From: Sinotaia quadrata
Lineage: Eukaryota; Mollusca; Gastropoda; Architaenioglossa; Viviparidae
Assembly (NCBI GenBank): GCA_028829895.1
Contig: CM054182.1
Span: 16,760,001 to 16,824,000 of the forward strand
DNA length: 64,000 bases
Reading direction: 5' to 3'
The position numbers and the translations under genes are program-made. Below are positions 11,139-24,300 of the stretch, in pieces. Each line of letters starts with the position of its first letter. The first letter of the stretch is position 1. Below the pieces are notes generated by a model, which was not told the DNA's origin, ran no database searches, and worked only from the letters and a program-made list of their open reading frames with translations.

Positions 11139-13895
11139 CACACACACACAAGCGCGCGCGCGCACAACGTACATGCCTATATAAATATATTCACTAATAT
11201 TTTTTTCTCAGGCGGGCGTTATCACCCAGTCCACAGAACAGTGTTTCAACAGTTGTCATTCTCCAAAGACAGTCCGCGGCCAGTGCTGTCCAGCTTGCCC
11301 AGGTAAGAAATCAGCACCAGTGGCGCGGTGGGTGGGGGAGAGGAGGGCGATATCTAAAAGTATCTCTTCTTTCATTTCTAATAAAATTCAATATCTAAAA
11401 GAGTCTTCTCCTAATGTTTAGTATACTTTTCTAATAAAATTCAATAGTTAAAAAAGTTTTCTCCTAATGTTTAGTATACTTTTCTAATAAAATTCAAAAG
11501 TTAAAAATATCTTCTCCAAATGATTAATTTACTACGAAGACCACTCCCTTGGAACGACAACTACGCATTCCTTCTGGAACTCGATTAAACGGGTAACTGA
11601 AACAGAAACACGACAAATCGGGTAACTGAAATGGAAGCACGAGAAGTGCGCGCGATCATTCCTAAAACATTCGTTATTTCTTTCCTTGTCCTACTTCTTC
11701 ATCTGTTAGAAGACTGATTTCTTAAGAGGTATTTATAACTTTAACAAATTAATTCATTCATAAAATTAGTGAAATAGTCAGAAAAAAGATTTCAAAAGAA
11801 CTAATGTTACGTTGATATTTCAAAAGAACTAATGTTACGTTGATATTTCAAAAGAACTAGCGTTACGTTGATATTTCAAAAGAACTACCGTTACGCTGAT
11901 ATTTCAGAAGAACTACCGTTACGCTGATATTTCAGAAGAACTACCGTTACGCTGATATTTCCATTATTCAGTCAAGAATGAGTCATAGAAACATCAAGTT
12001 GTTTCTTTTTCATCTCGGTTGCTTTGATAGCAAGTTGCACCGACCTTGAATTCTTGACTTGCCTGTCCAGCAAATTCGTCTGGCACTTTTGTCGTTGAGT
12101 ATCCACTCACTAAAACATATTTAACCATACAAATTGTTCCACACTTAGGCAATAAAATATAAAGTGATCACTTATCTCAAGAGTGGAAATTGTAATATTG
12201 TAATAATAGTAATATTGTTATACAATCTTGTATCCGTCCAATCTTTGTAATTGTATCATGTCTTGTATCAGGCTAAATTTTACACGGATATTGTCACTTT
12301 GTCATACAGTGTAATTACAAGTAAGTTATGTATATATAGTTACATACTCTATGATATCAGGCTAAAGTTTGTAATTTTGACATAGTTTAGTATTAGTCTG
12401 AAATCTTGTGTATTGTCATGCAGCCTTATACCAATTTAAAGTGTGTAATGATATAATCCTCTATCAGTCTAAAATGTAATTTGTCATATATATCATACAG
12501 TCTTGTACCATTTTTGAGATTTTAAGTTGTCATAAAATAGTCTTGTATAAAATATGTCTACTGTCACACAGTTTTGTATCAGGTCAAATATGTAATATTG
12601 TCATATTTATCTTGTATATTGCTTAGATCTGTAACGTTTTCAAAAGTTCTGTATTAGCTCAAATCTGTAATATTGTAATATTTATCTTGTATATTGTTTA
12701 GATCTGTAATGTTTTCAAAAATTCTGTATTAGCTCAAATCTGTAATATTGTGATCTTGTCTTGTAGCGTGCCAAGTGATGAACACCATATTATCTCTATT
12801 CTGTAATATTGTTTTATATCGGGCTAAAGTCTGTAATGTTTTCAAAAGCGCTGTATATACCTCTAATCTGTATAACTGTAATAGTTGTCTCAGGCTATAC
12901 TGAAATCTTTGTTTCAGGCTGTGTTGTAATTTTTGTTTGTTATTAGAAGTATTATAGAAGATACGTGTTGCAATTCTGTTCATTTTGTGCAGACTATGCG
13001 TTGTAAAATTGTTTGATTTTTGATGTAATATTGTGTTTCTCTTTTAGTTAGGCCATATATTTCTGTTTTTCTCAGGTTGCACATTTCTGTTTATCTCAGG
13101 CAGTATATTTCTTTTTTATATGCTGTAAATTTCTGTTTTTCTGGGGCTTTACATTTCTGTTTTTCTTAGGCTGTAAATTTCTGTTTTCTGGGGCTTTACA
13201 TTTCTCTTTTTCTTAGGCTGTAAATTTCTGATTTTTTCTGGGGCTTTACATTTCTGTTTTTCTTGAGCTTTACATTTCTGTTTTTCGTAGGCTGTACAAT
13301 TTTGTTTTTCTTGAGCTTTACATTTCTGGCGTAGACTGTGAATTTCTGTTTTTCTTAGGATGTACATTTTTGTTTGTCTTGAACTTTACATTTCTGTTTT
13401 TTATAAGCTGTACATTTCTGTTTTTCTTAGGCTGTACATTTCTGCTTTTCTTAGGCTGTGCATTTCTGTTTTACTTAGGCTGTACATTTCTGTTTTTCTT
13501 AGGTTCTACATTTCTGTTTTTCTTAGGCTGTACATTTCTGTTTTTCTTAGGTTCTACATTTCTGTTTTTCTTAGGCTGTACATTTCTGTTTTTCTTAGGC
13601 TGTACATTTCTGTTTTTTAGGCTGTACATTTCTGTTTTTTAGGCTGTACATTTATGTTTATTTAGGCTGTACATTTCTGTTTTATAGGATGTACATTTCT
13701 GTTTTTATAGGCTGTACATTTCTGTTTTTATAGGATGTACATTTCGTGGTCAGCAGTACAAAGAGGGAGAGATGTTTCCATTACCATACGATTTGTGTAC
13801 AGAGTGTCGTTGTCAGGTATACACTGCGTACACATATATGCAAACAAACACACACACGCACACACACGCACACACACGCACACACACACACACAC

Positions 13896-13964
<69 letters not shown>

Positions 13965-14461
13965 AATGCTGCAAACAAATATATAGGCAAAGATACACAC
14001 CTAGATGAAGCATACGGATTCATCCTAACAACAATGTAACATTGTAACAGGTACTAATTCCACTAGTTACATCACAACCACACAACTCAGATACAGGCAC
14101 ACCGACAGGTAACACACAGTTACAGGTATACTTATAAATAATACATGTATACAGGCGCGCAAACAGATTAGACATATTCAGGCTCGCAAAACGGATAACA
14201 CACAGATACAGGCACGCGGACTAAAAAATTACAAAATAATTATGGCTGGATAGCTGGACCGAACGGGTAAGTAGATGGATTGATGACCAATATTTCTTTA
14301 ATTAATTATTAATTTTCATTTATTATTACTAATTTATTATTGTTGCTCTTGTTTGATGATGTATGTAGAAAACATAAGCACCACCATTACATGCAATAAG
14401 TACTTACAGTAAAGTTGTATGCTAATGTGAAAATTAATTCATTCATTACATATTTTGTGTG

Positions 14462-14525
<64 letters not shown>

Positions 14526-14580
14526 TAACGAAGTTGAATGTTACATAACTGTCATTATTTCATCCTTATTGTTTGTGTGA

Positions 14581-14672
<92 letters not shown>

Positions 14673-17600
14673 ATAACGAAGTTGAATGTTACATAACTGT
14701 CATTATTTCATTCTTATTGTTCGCAGAATGGTGGCATTGTCTGTTCAAAGCGGGTCTGTCCAGTATTAAACTGCCCTAAGTCCGTCATTTACCAACCTCC
14801 GGGAGAATGCTGCCCGCAATGTCAAGGTCATTACTCTTTCATCATTACTTGAAAGTTTTAGTTGGCAACTCATTTACTTGCCCATATTCAAAACTATAAG
14901 ATCTTCAATACCTATTCACATCTATAAGATTTCAACACATAATATATACAAACCTCTACCTATAATGTCATCAACACATACAGCTATTAGATCATCAACA
15001 CATATGTACAGCTATTAGATCATCAACTCATACAGTTATTAGATCATCAACACATATGTACAGCTATTAGATCATCAACACATATAGTTATTAGATCATC
15101 AACACATAAGTACAGCTATTAGATCATCAACACATATTTACAGCTATTAGATCACCAACACATATTTACAGCTATTAGATCATCAACACATATTTACAGC
15201 TATTAGATCATCAACACATATGTACAGCTATTAGATCATCAACACATATGTACAGCTATTAGATCATCAACACATATGTACAGCTATTAGATCATCAACA
15301 CATATGTACAGCTATTAGATCATCAACACATATGTACAGCTATTAGATCATCAACACATATGTACAGCTATTAGATCATCAACACATATGTACAGCTATT
15401 AGATCATCAACACATATTTACAGCTATTAGATCACCAACACATATGTACAGCTATTAGATCATCAACACATATGTACAGCTATTAGATCACCAACACATA
15501 TGTACAGCTATTAGATCATCAACACATATTTACAGCTATTAGATCATCAACACATATTTACAGCTATTAGATCATCAACACTATTAATGACGGAGTGTGT
15601 AGAATCGGCAAATAATTCAGTAAGATTTACAGATTACATCGTTTCATTATATTTTTCCTTGTCATTCTCCCCATTTATATTTCTTTTTTCTTCTCTTTCT
15701 CTCTCACCCATTCAGAAATGAGAAGAATATTTGACGTAACGACCCGGTGCTACTTTGCCAGGCAAATCTACCCGCGTGGCCAAACGTTTGAGCCCGACAA
15801 CTGCACCACCTGCTCGTGCACAGTAAGTAACCTTCGACCCCAAGCGCATACCACTCTTACGTATAACTCGGGATTAATTCCCTTTCTTCCAGTTCAATGT
15901 AAAGCGTATAATAGCAACTTGGGACTTACCTGCATTGGTTTTATTATCTGATGATCTAGTAGTAATATGTCAGTACTATACTGGTTTATGTATAATAATA
16001 AAGCCCATAGAAAATTCCGAAAGAAGAGCCATCAACATTCATGGAGAATAACTCATAACAAAAGTCCTTAAGGAAAACTCTATAAACTGTCACATAAAAT
16101 ATTTCATAGTATAATCCCTGAGAAAGTCCCGTAGAAAAAAAAGATAATCTCATTGTCAAGATTCATGGGAAAGTTTCACAGAAACCCACTTTACAAAAAT
16201 CTCAAGGAAAATATAAAACAAAAGCATATGGAAAAGTCCCATCTCTCATAGAAAAATTTCATACAAAAGCCTAATAAATCAATTCAGTTAAAGAAGTGTG
16301 ATAGAAAAGTTCTAGAAAATGTCCTCTAGAAATTCCCATAGAAAAATCTGGTGAAAACTCCATAAAAGTCCCATTACAAGTTTCCATAAATTTAACTTGG
16401 AAAATTCCTATAGAAAATATCAATAGAAGAGTACGGTAAAAGGCCCAAGAAAATTCCCATAAAGTTTCACATAGGAAAACTTCAAGAGAAATGCTCAAAT
16501 AAAAGCCCCATAGAAGAGTATCATAAAAGGCACAGAGAAAAGTCACATAGAAAATGCCTTCCAAACTGTCCCCATAGAAAAGTTCTATACAAAATTCCAC
16601 TTAACAAAAAACAGAATGAAAAACTAGTTGAAGAGGTTTGAAATCGAAAATGCTTTGATCGATGATTACTCATGTCAGCAATGGTATTGCCAGAACCCTC
16701 AGATAAACAGAAAAATCTACTTTTACCTGAACAACAGGTACTTAGGGCAGGACAAAATGAAAGACTTGAGGAATGAAAATTTGGTTAGATTTACAAAGTG
16801 ACTTCCTTGATTCACTACTGATGTACGACCAACAAATGTGCCTTTAACATATACCATAAAGTACCTTTAAAATTCAGCATAAAGTGCCTTTTACAATGCA
16901 TGGAGTACCTTTAACACTTAACATAAAGTACCTTTAATACGTGGCATAAAGTGCCTTTAACGCGTAGCGTAAAGCATCTTCAACACTTAGCATAAAATGC
17001 CTTTAACACTAAGCGTAAAGTACCTACACTTAGCATAAAGCACCTTTAACTCTTAGCATAAAATGCCTTTAACACATAGCATCAAGTGCCTTTAACACTA
17101 AGCGTAAAGTACCTACACTTAGCATAAAGCACCTTTAACTCTTAGCATAAAATGCCTTTAACACATAGCATCAAGTGCCTTTAACACATAGCATCAAGTG
17201 CCTTTAACGCGAGGCATAAAGTGCTTCGCGTAGCATGACGTGCTTTTTACACTTAGCATAAAGTGCCTTTAACCACTTAGCATTAAGTGTCTTTAACACG
17301 TGGCAAAAATATGCCTTTAACACGTAGCATAACGTGCCTTTAACAGGAAACAAAGTTATTGCTGATTGGACCATAACGCTTGAAATTACAGTCTCTAAAC
17401 TTCGATGGTGTCTGATTAGACTCTGTAAATTATTAAAATTGGTTATACTGACATATTAATTATGATGGTGTCTGATTAGACTCTGTAAACTATTAAAATT
17501 GGTTATACTGACATATTAATTATGATGGTGTCTGATTAGACTTCTGTAAACTATTAAAATTGGTTATATTGACATATTAATTATGATGGTGTCTGATTAG

Positions 17601-20600
17601 ACTCTGTAAACTATTAAAATTGGTTATACTGACATATTAATTATGATGGTGTCTGATTAGACTCTGTAAATTATTAAAATTGGTTATACTGACATATTAA
17701 TTATGATAGTAAAAAATTCAGATGATTTAGTTCTTGAGGAGCTCATTTGTAGTTATCTATTTTTCTATTTGAAAAGTTACCGTTGCAAAAATTGATAACT
17801 TAGCAGTTGTTAACTAAGGTATATGGTTGGTTGGTTGGTTGGTTGGTTGGTTGGTTGGTTGGTATGGCGACTTCTTAACTGCCACTAAAATATAAACTCG
17901 ATAAATGGTATTTTGTTCTGAATTGTTGGTAAAGTTTTCTTTATTCATTCTGTGTGTATTGAAGCCATGTCTCTATTGAAGACGTGTCTCTATCGAGGTA
18001 ATGCCTATATTGAAGATATGCTTATGTAATAAGAGATTATTTCGTTTAACTTTAGATACATGTTCTATATGTACAGAAGACGTGCCTATTTAATGAGAGC
18101 TTATTCCACTTAAGATTTTCTATATGTACTGTAGACGTGCCTGAAAAATTAAGGTGATGGTAAGCATGTTATCCATATTTCAAAATGACCTGCCATCATG
18201 TCTAGCGTTGTTACAAAATTTTTTTTAAAATCACACACACGCACTCTGATACACGAAATTCACAAATCGTTTCACTTCGAAGGTTGAAAGTCACCCAATG
18301 ACCTTTCTATCTTGAATGTTTAGCACGAGTAATCTATCGATTGATCTATATAGACGACACAGTACGTTCTAATACAGTAGACAGACACAAAACGGGCAGA
18401 CAGACAGACTGATAAAGGATGGGGTGGACAGATAAGATGAAAATATTTCTACGTTTTCAGTCACTATTCTCTAGTTTTGCAGTAGGCCTCACTATAAAGA
18501 GACGCCATATATTATTTTGCAGTAGGCCTCACTATAAAGAGACGCCATCTATTATTTTGCAGTAGGCTTCACTATAAAGAGACATATATTATTTTGCAGT
18601 AGGCCTCACTATAAAGAGATGCCATATATTACAATTTTTATACGTTTTCCTTATCTGTACGGTGTACTCGTCAGTTTTCAAGTCTCTTTGTTATCAGTTT
18701 CTGAATATTTTACTAGAAATTATATTTAGCCGAGACTGTCGACTGTTTTAGGGTTTGGGAGATTCTGTTGTTGGTTTCTTTTTCTTTTTTTTTTTTTTCC
18801 TGTTTCATGGATTTCTCCTGCAACGTTTTGCAGCTGAAATTTATACTCTGTCACAAAATAATGCATAAAATATCTAGTGTCACAATGTTTATTTACTGTT
18901 TCATAATTTGATTGAAGTTTACAAAAAATGTATACCTTCCTACAAGATTTACTTGTACAAGTGCAGTTGATTCATTGTGTCTGAGAGATAATATTTTCAT
19001 TTTGTGAAATATCTTTCTTCCAACCTGTCAGACAGGTGTGGCGAGTAGCTGAAGTGTAGCTCTTCTCGAGTATGGGTCGAAATAGGTTATCAACACGTTC
19101 ACTTCTAGATTTTCGTATTTTCTTTCCCTATCATGAACTGATGTGGCCACTCCACGTATCAGAAAGGTTTAAAATTATCTTGTCCCACTCGTGCAACCCT
19201 TTCATGTTTTGTTACAACTTTATGTATTTTTTATCTCCGGAGTTTCAGTGTAATCGGGGACACTTGAAATCATACCCCCCGTCTCTCCTTCTCGCGTTTG
19301 GTGTTGTTTACATGGCGCGGGTGGGGTGGGGTGACTTTCCTTCCATCCTCCTGCGTGCGTGTTTGTGTATGTGTGTGAATGTGTGTGAATGTGTGCGTAT
19401 GAGAGAATAAGTGAAAGAGAAAGAGAGAGTGATCAAGCATGCATGTGTTAAGAAATGCCATTTTAAATCATCACAACAGTTACAATGTCTGGTAAAGTAT
19501 AGTGCGCCACAGTGCATCAGCATAAAGTGTCAATAGTCGTAATTATTTCCTTGCGGCAAATACGACTGATTCCCATACGTTTATTTTCTACTACGTTAGT
19601 TGTAGCAATACGTGACGTCAGTGGATTTATGTACGACAGTGCAATTACTATAGCAATACGTGACGTCAGTGGATTTATGTACGACAGTGCAATTACTATA
19701 GCAAATAAGTGATATCAGTGGATTTATGTACGACAGTGCAATTACTATAGCAAATAAGTGATATCAGTGGATTTATGTACGACAGTGCACTTAATGCAGC
19801 ATATAAGTGATGTCAGTGGATTTATACACGAGAGTGCAGTTAATGCAGCATTTAAGTCATATCAGTGGATTTATGTATGACAGTGCAATTAATGTAGCAT
19901 TTAAGTCATGTCAGTGAATTTATGTACGACAATGCAATTAATGTAGCATTAATTATTCCGTCAAATCTTCCTATATGGATGGATGTTATTACTGGCGCAA
20001 TAGGTGAATCATTGCTATAATTGGGTTTATATGGTTCTTCTGGATGACACCACCTATTGCACAATTTCATCTATATTAAATTATTACTATAAATGGTTTT
20101 ATTTGGTTTTAGTGAATATCACTACCTATTGCGTCATTTCAGCTAAGTAGTTGTCTTCTTATGGCGATGTTGAATTATGTAGCAATTTCTTTATTGTATA
20201 GTTTCGAGAATAGAAGATGTGATTTAATGTTTACAGTGTACAGGATTATTTTTAATGTGACATGTGATTTAATGTTTACAGCTGTACAGGATTATTTTTA
20301 ATGTGACATGTGATTTAATGTTTACAGCTATACAGGATTATGTTTAATGTGAAAGATGTGATTTAATGTTTACAACTGTACAGGATTATTTTAATGTGAC
20401 AGATGTGATTTGCTGTTTACAGATGTGCAGGATTATTTCAAATGTGACAGATGTCATCTGATGTATACAGATGTGCAGTATTATTTCAAATGTGACAGAT
20501 GCGATTTGATGTTTACAGATATGCAGGGTTATTTCAAACCTAACAAATGCGTTTCGATATTTATGGCTGTGTAGGATTATTTCAAGTATGACAGTTGTGA

Positions 20601-21286
20601 TTTGATGTATATGGCTGTGCAGGATTATTTCAAATATGACAGATGTGATTTGATGTATATGGCTGTGCAGGATTATTTCATATGTGACAGATGTGATTTG
20701 ATGTTTACAGCTGTCTGGAACCTCAGTCTGCCTTCGTACCACGTGTCCACCCATAGACTGTCCAGAAGAAGAAAGGTCAAGGACGGAGGGTGGTTGCTGC
20801 CAGACCTGTCCTATACGGCGAGAGTGTTTGTTCCACAACATCAGACGGCTGGTAAGAACAACTAACATGTTTAGAAATTAATATCAGACGGTTGGTAAGA
20901 ACAATTAACTTGTTTAGAAATTAAATCAATTCCCAAGAACAAATTACCCAGCATGCAGCCTGCGCGAAGTTTTAATTATCAACTAAACAAATAATGATAA
21001 AGGTGAATGATTACGACGACGAGGTAGTGCTGGTGGTGGTGGTAATAATATATGCGAGTCGTAGGTTAATAAATGATAAAAAGTTTGATAAGTATTTTAA
21101 AGAGTCGCATATCAAATAGCTTCAGAACCAATTTTATAATTAGGCCTGTCTATATACTATTATGTTTAATGGGTCTATAATAGTTCTACACATAATTATA
21201 TGTAAATATATATCATATAAGTATTAATGATTCTATTGTTCTGTCCATCTCACTATATAGATATATAGATAGACAGACAGACAGAC

Positions 21287-21380
<94 letters not shown>

Positions 21381-24300
21381 GTTGGTTGGTTGACAATAAT
21401 GTGCAGAGGGTTCTTCACACAAACCACACTTTTAAGAAAACCAAAAATGTACTTCTCGCAAGGTAATCTCAAATATAGGATTTCTCTCCTTGCCCACCAT
21501 CTGTCTTATATAAGATTGTATCTACTTTCCCTACTAGCATCGACCAATATTGACTGAATTCTTTAAAAATTTATCGCATTTCTTAAACAAATCTTAATAA
21601 TTAAATAGGAACATTTAGTACAAAAATGTAGCGAGCTTGCTTTTTTCCTGTTACAATATATGGAAAGTTCTTGAAAGAAATAGTACATTTATATTAGTAA
21701 TATATCTGTTTACAGTATACTGTGAATTTTACTTCAGAACAATATGTTATGTGCTACTGTCAAAACAATATGTTAAGTATATTGTCAGAACAATATGTTA
21801 AGTATGTTGTCAGAACAATATGTTAAGTATGTTGTCAGAACAATATGTTAAGCGTTATTGTAAGAAAGCACGCGAACTGAAGCGTATGGTTTAAAGATGT
21901 CTGGCAAAATAGATAGAATGACACCAGTACGGTGGTTTGGGCATAAAATGTCAAGAATGAATGAGAGAGGAAGCCATCTGATATGGTGGGCCGCTGTCAG
22001 GAGTAAAACAGTGACTGCTTGAACATTTCAAAAACAAATGAAAGATACTGTACAGGAGTAAAACAGTGACTGCTTAAACATTAGATGTCAAGAACAAATG
22101 AAAGATACTGTGCAGGAGTAAAACAGGGACTGCTTGAACATTAGATGTCAAGAACAAGTGAAAGATACTGTCAGGAGTAAAACAGTGACTGCTTGGAAAT
22201 GAGATGTCAAGAACAAATGAAAGATACTGTGCAGGAGTAAAACAATGATGGTGCATCAGACATGACTGGTTGTTTAATTAGGTTGACTGGAGTTCGCTAG
22301 TAATATGTAACAAGAGTTCTACTATTGTTATTCGAACGCAAATAATTTTGATTTTCTCGTTAATTCACACTAAATAGAAAGTCACTATTTATATTTCATA
22401 TTGGCTACAGAAGAAAACTTCTTTTAAAGTACAAGCTTAACCTTTCAACAAAGTCACATCCACCCCCGTTCAAGGCAACCACTGTCATCTTAGTTCAGTC
22501 TTAGAGCTTTAACTGAATAATAAGTCACTCTTAAACTTGGACGTCCAAAGAAGTATGGAATTGATTGTATGTGTTAATGTGCTTAGAGAGTATGATGTGT
22601 CATAATAAATGTAAATTTATCCCATGTGACATATATACTTCTCTGACGATGATAATGATGATGATTTTGATGATAGTGGTGGTGGTTGTTTTAGTTTTCA
22701 TATGTTGAAATAGTGTGCATACATTTTCCATGTTTAATTCATGTGTACTTATTATAAAGCATTAACAGCTTGTATATAAATTGTAAGCGCTTTATCCAGT
22801 TGTGGCGCTATAATACGTTCTGCCTCTGTTATGATTATTATTTTAAATACCTTAGCATTTAATAATGCATAATCACTTATCGGTGGTTACATCTTAATTT
22901 AGGGTTAGTTTTCCCGTATGAATTCCACATCCATACACCACTGTAAGTAAACATACTATCGACATATAATTATCTGTTCACAAGTTGGAACTTTTTACTT
23001 AAGGAATAATGTATTTTATCTACTTACTAACATTCATCCAATCACTGACTCGTCACGCCCCCATCCACCCACTAACTACTCCAGACAATTAACATGCGTA
23101 AGAAAAGATTAACAAAAATAAAGATTTATCATAAAATAAATATATCACGAATAAATACAACTAAGTTTTGAAACAGTCACGTATATATACTATTAAATAA
23201 TGTTCAAGTCTATCTTTTATACAGTCAGTATTAACAATAGCTACTTCGCATATTTTAAATCGTCCATCTTTTTATAAGCATTTAGTGACGTCACAAATAA
23301 TTTTGTATATTGTAGATCGTGCATCGTTTTTATAAACATTTAGTATTGTTCACAAATAATTTTGCATATTGTAGAACATGCATCATCTATAAATAGCTCA
23401 GCAATAATTTCAAGTACGACATATGTCCAATGTGCAGCATAAAGAAAAATGGCGACCGAGTCCCTGCCTAGAATGCACGTGTGAGGATGGTGTGACATAT
23501 TGTCAGCGGGAGCGTTGCAGCAACTCCCTCTGGTGTCCAGAAGTAGGTTATTGAAGTGAAATGTATAGTGATAGATTTTATTTCCTATGCAACATAAAGT
23601 TTCACCTATTTTCTGCTTATTGTGGCAATTAATGATGTAAACATGTTTTGCCTAACATGCGCATAAGTTCATACGTATTCATATGCGTGCGCGCGCACGC
23701 ACACACACACACGCACGCACGCACGTAGTAAATTCGTTTAAATCTGTTATTTTCCTTCTTGTTTATAATTTGTCGTGTACAAGTTTTAATCTGTCAATCG
23801 TGTGTCGGTTGATTCAGCACTGCATTCGGCTATGGTCCCATTAATGACGTTTTTAGCTGAAACCTTCCATATCTGTTTGTCTGGTTTACTCACCACGTAT
23901 CTATCTTATCCACCCCATCCTAGTCTTCACTTGTATCCTTTCACGGCAGAATACAAGTGTATGCGTGTTGAAGTGTGTGCGTCTGTGTAACTGTTCATGT
24001 ATATGTGTGTGTGTGTGTGCTGTGTGTCAGTGCATTCTCTTAAATCGCTACAAAAGTGAAGAGAGAAGAATAAGAAAGGAATATGAAAAAGAGGGAGATT
24101 TCAAGCAGTGCTTTAACATTGCAATAGTAACAAATATCGACTTTACTCATTCTATGGAATGGGGTCCTTCTAGTATGTCTATGGACTGGGTCCCTCTATT
24201 ATGTCTATGGACTGGGTCACTCTAGTATGTCAATGGATTGGGTCCCTCTTAAATATCGACTGGGTCCCTCTAGTGTGCCTATGGACTGGGCCCCTCGAGC

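Noticed and set aside
10908..11306. Frames made of His-Thr or Cys-Val repeats around CA microsatellites (also 6533, 13728, 14573, 48988)
   Set aside because: Dinucleotide repeats translate to such peptides; only the exon C part at 11212-11302 is real coding sequence.
20852..20894. Use of the duplicated downstream donor at 20895 for exon G
   Set aside because: It would insert an in-frame TAA and break the phase with exon H.
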